Shown here piece by piece: positions 50,461 through 52,747 of a stretch of 52,747 nucleotides of DNA. The notes beneath the pieces were generated by a model. The model was given only the letters and a program-made list of their open reading frames with translations, searched no databases and was not told the origin of the DNA. Where the stretch lies: positions 1-52,747 of the forward strand of contig DALTWG010000004.1 of NCBI GenBank assembly GCA_029987245.1, written 5' to 3'. Every line of letters begins with the position of its first letter. The stretch's first letter is position 1. This stretch comes from Methanocorpusculum sp. Its GTDB lineage: Archaea; Halobacteriota; Methanomicrobia; Methanomicrobiales; Methanocorpusculaceae. The position numbers and the translations under genes were made by a program.

Positions 50461-51138
50461 TCACGTATGCAGCGTGCTTTTCGCGTAACCCTCTTCAATC
50501 GCCGCATTGCAGCTTGCATCAATCGCTTTTGCCGCCTCCTCTGCTGTCATCTCACCGGCAAGCAAAGCGTGAATGTTCGGCCAGAAAGCCGCCCGTACCC
50601 CGACCCAGTTTGGATTGTTAGCAGTGTAATCTACTACATGCTCATTGTTTGCAATATACATCGCAGCCCCCGGAATGGAATCTCCGTATTTTTCGGAAAT
50701 CTTCCTGCTGCACGGGACCCCTCCCGCTGAATACGCAAGCCACTCCTCATTTTCGTAGATGAACCTGACAAAATCCTTCGTGACCTCCAGTTTCTTTGCA
50801 TCGCCGTTGTCAAAGACCATAAACCCGCAGACAAACGAACTTGCATAACCGCTGCCGTCTTTTGACGGGAAATTCACATAACCGATGTTTTTAATACCGC
50901 TCAGCTGATATGCCTCAATCAAAGCCGAGTTGCCGATGGTAATTGCACACTGCCCGTTTTCAAAGAAAGCCGTAGCATCATTGATTTCCAGATTTTCACA
51001 GTCCGGGAGATAATAACCCTTGTCCTGATTATCCTTAATCCACTGCAAAGCAGCAATTCCTTCCGGCGTGTTGACCTTGAACCTGCCGTTTTCATCAAAG
51101 AATGCGGATGGGAGAGGTTCGTACTCGAATTTATACAT
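50461..51138 (-). pseudogene. Truncated sugar ABC transporter substrate-binding protein
   Basis: 225 codons matching only the C-terminal half of a maltose/maltodextrin-type extracellular solute-binding protein: FKVNTPEGIAALQWIKDN, TAFFENGQCAITIGNSA, SAGGVPCSRK and NPNWVGVRAAFWPNIHALLAGEMTAEEAAKAIDA. Full proteins of the family are about 400-430 residues with a signal peptide; both the signal peptide and the N-terminal domain are absent. The first seven or so codons (MYKFEYEP) are encoded by the repeat sequence that begins at 51114, so the gene was cut at that boundary. It looks like bacterial DNA brought in by transfer. No partner permease genes are seen. Confidence 0.75.
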
Positions 51139-51189
51139 GATGAGTGTTCATTCAGTAAACATAAGGGACCCCTCCTCTTTTTGATTCGG
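51114..51189. repeat. Duplicated flank, copy 1
   Basis: Matches 51438-51511 closely (GAGGTTCGTACTCGAATTTATA, TGAGTGTTCATTCAGT, CATAAGG, then CTTTTTGATTCG). It contains an inverted hexamer pair TGAGTG/CATTCA at 51141-51154, the kind of site that TetR-type repressors bind. Its left edge marks the break point of the substrate-binding-protein gene. Confidence 0.7.
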
Positions 51190-51190
51190 A

Positions 51191-51295
51191 CCTTACGAAC
51201 CTTACGAACCTTTTTTCAACTTACTCTTATACATATTACAGATTTTTTCCGCTCTCGCGCAAGAAAATAAAAAAAGGTTCGTAAGGTTCGTAAGG
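51191..51295. mobile_element. 105-bp inverted-repeat element, copy 1
   Basis: Perfect 26-bp terminal inverted repeats at 51191-51216 and 51270-51295, each made of two GGTTCGTAAGG-like units plus a T/A tract. The centre is AT-rich and non-coding with a GCTCTCGCGC core. It lies between two halves of a duplicated sequence; the other duplicate (51504-51520 region) lacks it, so this is a filled site. MITE-like: too short for a transposase. Confidence 0.7.
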
Positions 51296-51348
51296 TTCAT
51301 GCAAAGAGAGAGAAGCAGCCGCAGGTTTGCTGCCGGTTTTCTTCTCCA

Positions 51349-51448
51349 GTACGAACCTCACGAACCTTTTTTTAACTTACTCTTATACTTATTACAGATT
51401 TTTTTGCTCCCGCGCAAGAAAGTAAAAAAAGGTTCGTGAGGTTCGTAC
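51349..51448. mobile_element. 100-bp inverted-repeat element, copy 2
   Basis: Perfect 25-bp terminal inverted repeats at 51349-51373 and 51424-51448 (GTACGAACCTCACGAACC and T-run). The centre matches copy 1 almost base for base (AACTTACTCTTATAC, TTACAGATTTTTT, CGCGCAAGAAA), while the repeat arms differ at matching positions on both sides (TACG/TACG against CACG/CGTG), so the arms have co-varied. Confidence 0.7.
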
Positions 51449-51560
51449 TCGAATTTATATATGATGAGTGTTCATTCAGTGAACATAAGGAAGCCCTCTT
51501 CTTTTTGATTCGTAAGGTTCATGCAAAGATAGAGAAGCAGCCGCAGGTTTGCCGCCTGCC
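51438..51560. repeat. Duplicated flanks, copy 2, with empty site
   Basis: The left part repeats 51114-51189 and the right part (51512-51560, GTTCATGCAAAG...GCAGCCGCAGGTTTG) repeats 51296-51336. Here the two parts join directly as TTGATTCGTAAGGTTCATGC, with no 105-bp element between them. The TetR-like inverted hexamer pair recurs at 51465-51478. Confidence 0.7.
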
Positions 51561-51612
51561 CACCTCTCACACAAAAAACCTATACCTCATCAGGACAAAA
51601 TACCATGCATCT

Positions 51613-51921
51613 ATGCCTGAATGCCAAAGCATCAAACCCGCCGTGCTTCAAACGCTTGAAACACACATGCCTGAAATACGAAAACGTTTCAGCATCGAAT
51701 CACTCAGCCTGTTTGGTTCCGTCTGCAGAGGCGAAGACACACCCAAATCAGATATCGATATTCTCTATACCTTCCTGCCCGGAGAAACAACACTGGATAA
51801 TCTGTTTAATCTGCAGACCTGTCTCGAAGAACTCTTTGACCGCAATATTGATTTGATTTCAAAGAAATGGCTTAATCCCTTTTTCCGTGATGCTGTTTTG
51901 AAAGAGGCTGTGCCGATTTGA
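51613..51921 (+). CDS. MNT-type minimal nucleotidyltransferase
   Basis: 102 residues from the ATG at 51613. The Pol-beta-type signature is clear: FGSVCRGEDTPKSDIDILYTF, with GS and DxD metal ligands near residues 35-53. MNT proteins often serve as antitoxins by modifying HEPN-type toxins. No HEPN gene is seen next to it, so it may be an orphan. The upstream DNA is the duplicated repeat region; the open frame extends there but without family similarity. Confidence 0.82.
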   Translation: MPECQSIKPAVLQTLETHMPEIRKRFSIESLSLFGSVCRGEDTPKSDIDILYTFLPGETTLDNLFNLQTCLEELFDRNIDLISKKWLNPFFRDAVLKEAVPI

Positions 51922-52017
51922 TACCTTAAAACTCTGCGTAACGAAATTATTAGAAGACAAGCCGTTGCATAAAATAGATATTCTTTGAAATCAAAATACA
52001 AATAGAACAGGTGTACT

Positions 52018-52164
52018 ATGGGAGAAAAAATTGATATCGGACTCACCCTTTCGGGACAGGATGCGATAGACTTCATCGAATATATGAAAAATCCGACATA
52101 TACAGAAGAAGCCCGTGAACTGATGCGCAAAGCAATGGAACATCCGATTAACGTAGATTTCTGA
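52018..52164 (+). CDS. Small antitoxin-like protein of a GNAT toxin pair
   Basis: 48 residues: ATG 52018, TGA 52162-52164. Sequence begins MGEKIDIGLTLSGQDAIDF and continues with a helix-rich EARELMRKAMEHP. Its small size and position 12 bp before a GNAT acetyltransferase suggest the antitoxin of a toxin-antitoxin pair; it is too short to be a full ribbon-helix-helix TacA-like protein. Real coding potential is supported by the uninterrupted frame and the GTGTACT leader; no ribosome site is strong. Confidence 0.55.
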   Translation: MGEKIDIGLTLSGQDAIDFIEYMKNPTYTEEARELMRKAMEHPINVDF

Positions 52165-52176
52165 TGAAAAGACAAT

Positions 52177-52695
52177 ATGGCGGACACTTTTACTGACGAA
52201 ATAGAGTTTACGGTTTTGAATGATTCATCAGAACTGACATAGTTTTTCAGCAGCGAACCGCTGTTAAATGCTTTTTTAAATGAGGACGCTGCTGACGATG
52301 CCAGAAATTTATATTCAGTAACCCATCTTGCAAAATACCATGGTGAAATTGTTGGATTTTTCACTTTGATTACAGACAACATCAATGTAGACAGAATTGA
52401 AAGCAGTGAATATGCTGATTATCAATACCGCAAACTTCCGGCAGTAAAAATTGCCCGGCTTGCAACAGCCCGGAAATATGAACGAAAGGGAGTGGGGAAA
52501 ATGATGATATTCCAGATTTTCCGTATTGTGAATATGATATCGCATTTTGCCGGATGTCGTATAATTACAGTTGATGCCAAAGAAGATGCACTTGGTTTTT
52601 ATCAGAAATATGCATTTAAAGAAGTCAAATCAAAGAAAAACCTGACATACGTTCCCATGTATCTGGATTTTAAATACCTGCGGGAAAAAATGTAA
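52177..52695 (+). pseudogene. GNAT acetyltransferase (toxin-like) with an in-frame TAG
   Basis: 173 codons from the ATG at 52177, with TAG at codon 22 (52240-52242). Both sides of the stop match one GNAT domain: before it DTFTDEIEFTVLNDSSELT, after it SEPLLNAFLNEDAADDARNLYSVTHLAKYHGEIVGFFTL, then the acetyl-CoA motif ARLATARKYERKGVGKMM and the ending DALGFYQKYAFKEV. Such TacT/AtaT-like toxins acetylate aminoacyl-tRNAs. Only the 109 codons after an internal ATG at 52366 are uninterrupted. Likely a broken toxin gene; decoding TAG as pyrrolysine is possible only if the organism has the pyl genes, of which none is seen here. Confidence 0.6.
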
Positions 52696-52747
52696 CCCCC
52701 TCTCTCCTCCGCTATCTATAAATACAAACAGCGCAAATAATATATTC

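Noticed and set aside
52240..52242. TAG in the GNAT gene as a pyrrolysine codon
   Set aside because: No pyl genes are visible in the window, and Methanomicrobiales usually lack them; a simple nonsense change is more likely.

Overview
The window reads as chromosomal DNA of a hydrogenotrophic methanogenic archaeon of the order Methanomicrobiales, most likely Methanocorpusculum or a close relative. This rests on gene content, not on any database search. Evidence: ribosomal protein S8e, the ftsZ-secE-spt5 (nusG) run, an archaeal-type D-aminoacyl-tRNA deacylase, the archaeal mevalonate trio (HMG-CoA synthase, thiolase, zinc-ribbon OB-fold partner) under a COG1709-type regulator, a complete six-subunit Ech-type membrane [NiFe] hydrogenase operon, and the methanogen CoM/CoB thiol:fumarate reductase TfrAB. 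Promoters look archaeal (TATA boxes, short or no leaders).

Layout. 1-2 kb: BspA-like leucine-rich repeat surface protein behind a large inverted repeat, then rps8e. 2-7.8 kb: accessory region with two DUF4143-type AAA ATPases, a NifX-like protein, a PP2C phosphatase remnant, a DUF1016 nuclease gene between direct repeats, and long non-coding stretches. 7.8-14.3 kb: carB-carA, a third ATPase and hypB. 14.4-29.2 kb: a sodium:solute symporter with its 36-residue accessory peptide, a nucleotidyltransferase, a SHOCT protein, two tandem DUF1624 membrane proteins, dtdA, ftsZ-secE-nusG, and (minus strand) the mevalonate operon ending in THEP1 and a second DUF1016 gene; then a HicA-like two-gene module. 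29.4-42 kb: YgiQ radical SAM protein, fourth ATPase, tfrAB, a DUF1858 protein, an ABC exporter, a probable small structured RNA, pyrD-pyrK, class I fructose-1,6-bisphosphatase and a shortened relative of the class V enzyme. 42-50.3 kb: fifth ATPase, the ech operon, sixth ATPase. 50.4-52.7 kb: debris: a truncated sugar-binding protein, two 100-105 bp inverted-repeat elements, a MNT-type nucleotidyltransferase and an antitoxin/GNAT pair whose toxin has an in-frame TAG.

The most unusual feature is a recurring architecture. All six DUF4143-type ATPase genes in this 52.7 kb stretch have a palindrome 10-36 nt upstream of the start codon. Two of the palindromes (genes at 3819 and 12180) share length and layout; the others differ in sequence. 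One ATPase gene is bracketed on both sides by near-identical 34-bp palindromes, forming a compact 1.34 kb cassette. Both DUF1016 nuclease genes carry a 27-bp palindrome inside the coding sequence at the same protein position, and a third 27-bp palindrome lies downstream of the fifth ATPase. I suggest that these are self-tagged mobile or autoregulated genes, each paired with its own DNA palindrome. The palindromes are seen directly; the function is inference.
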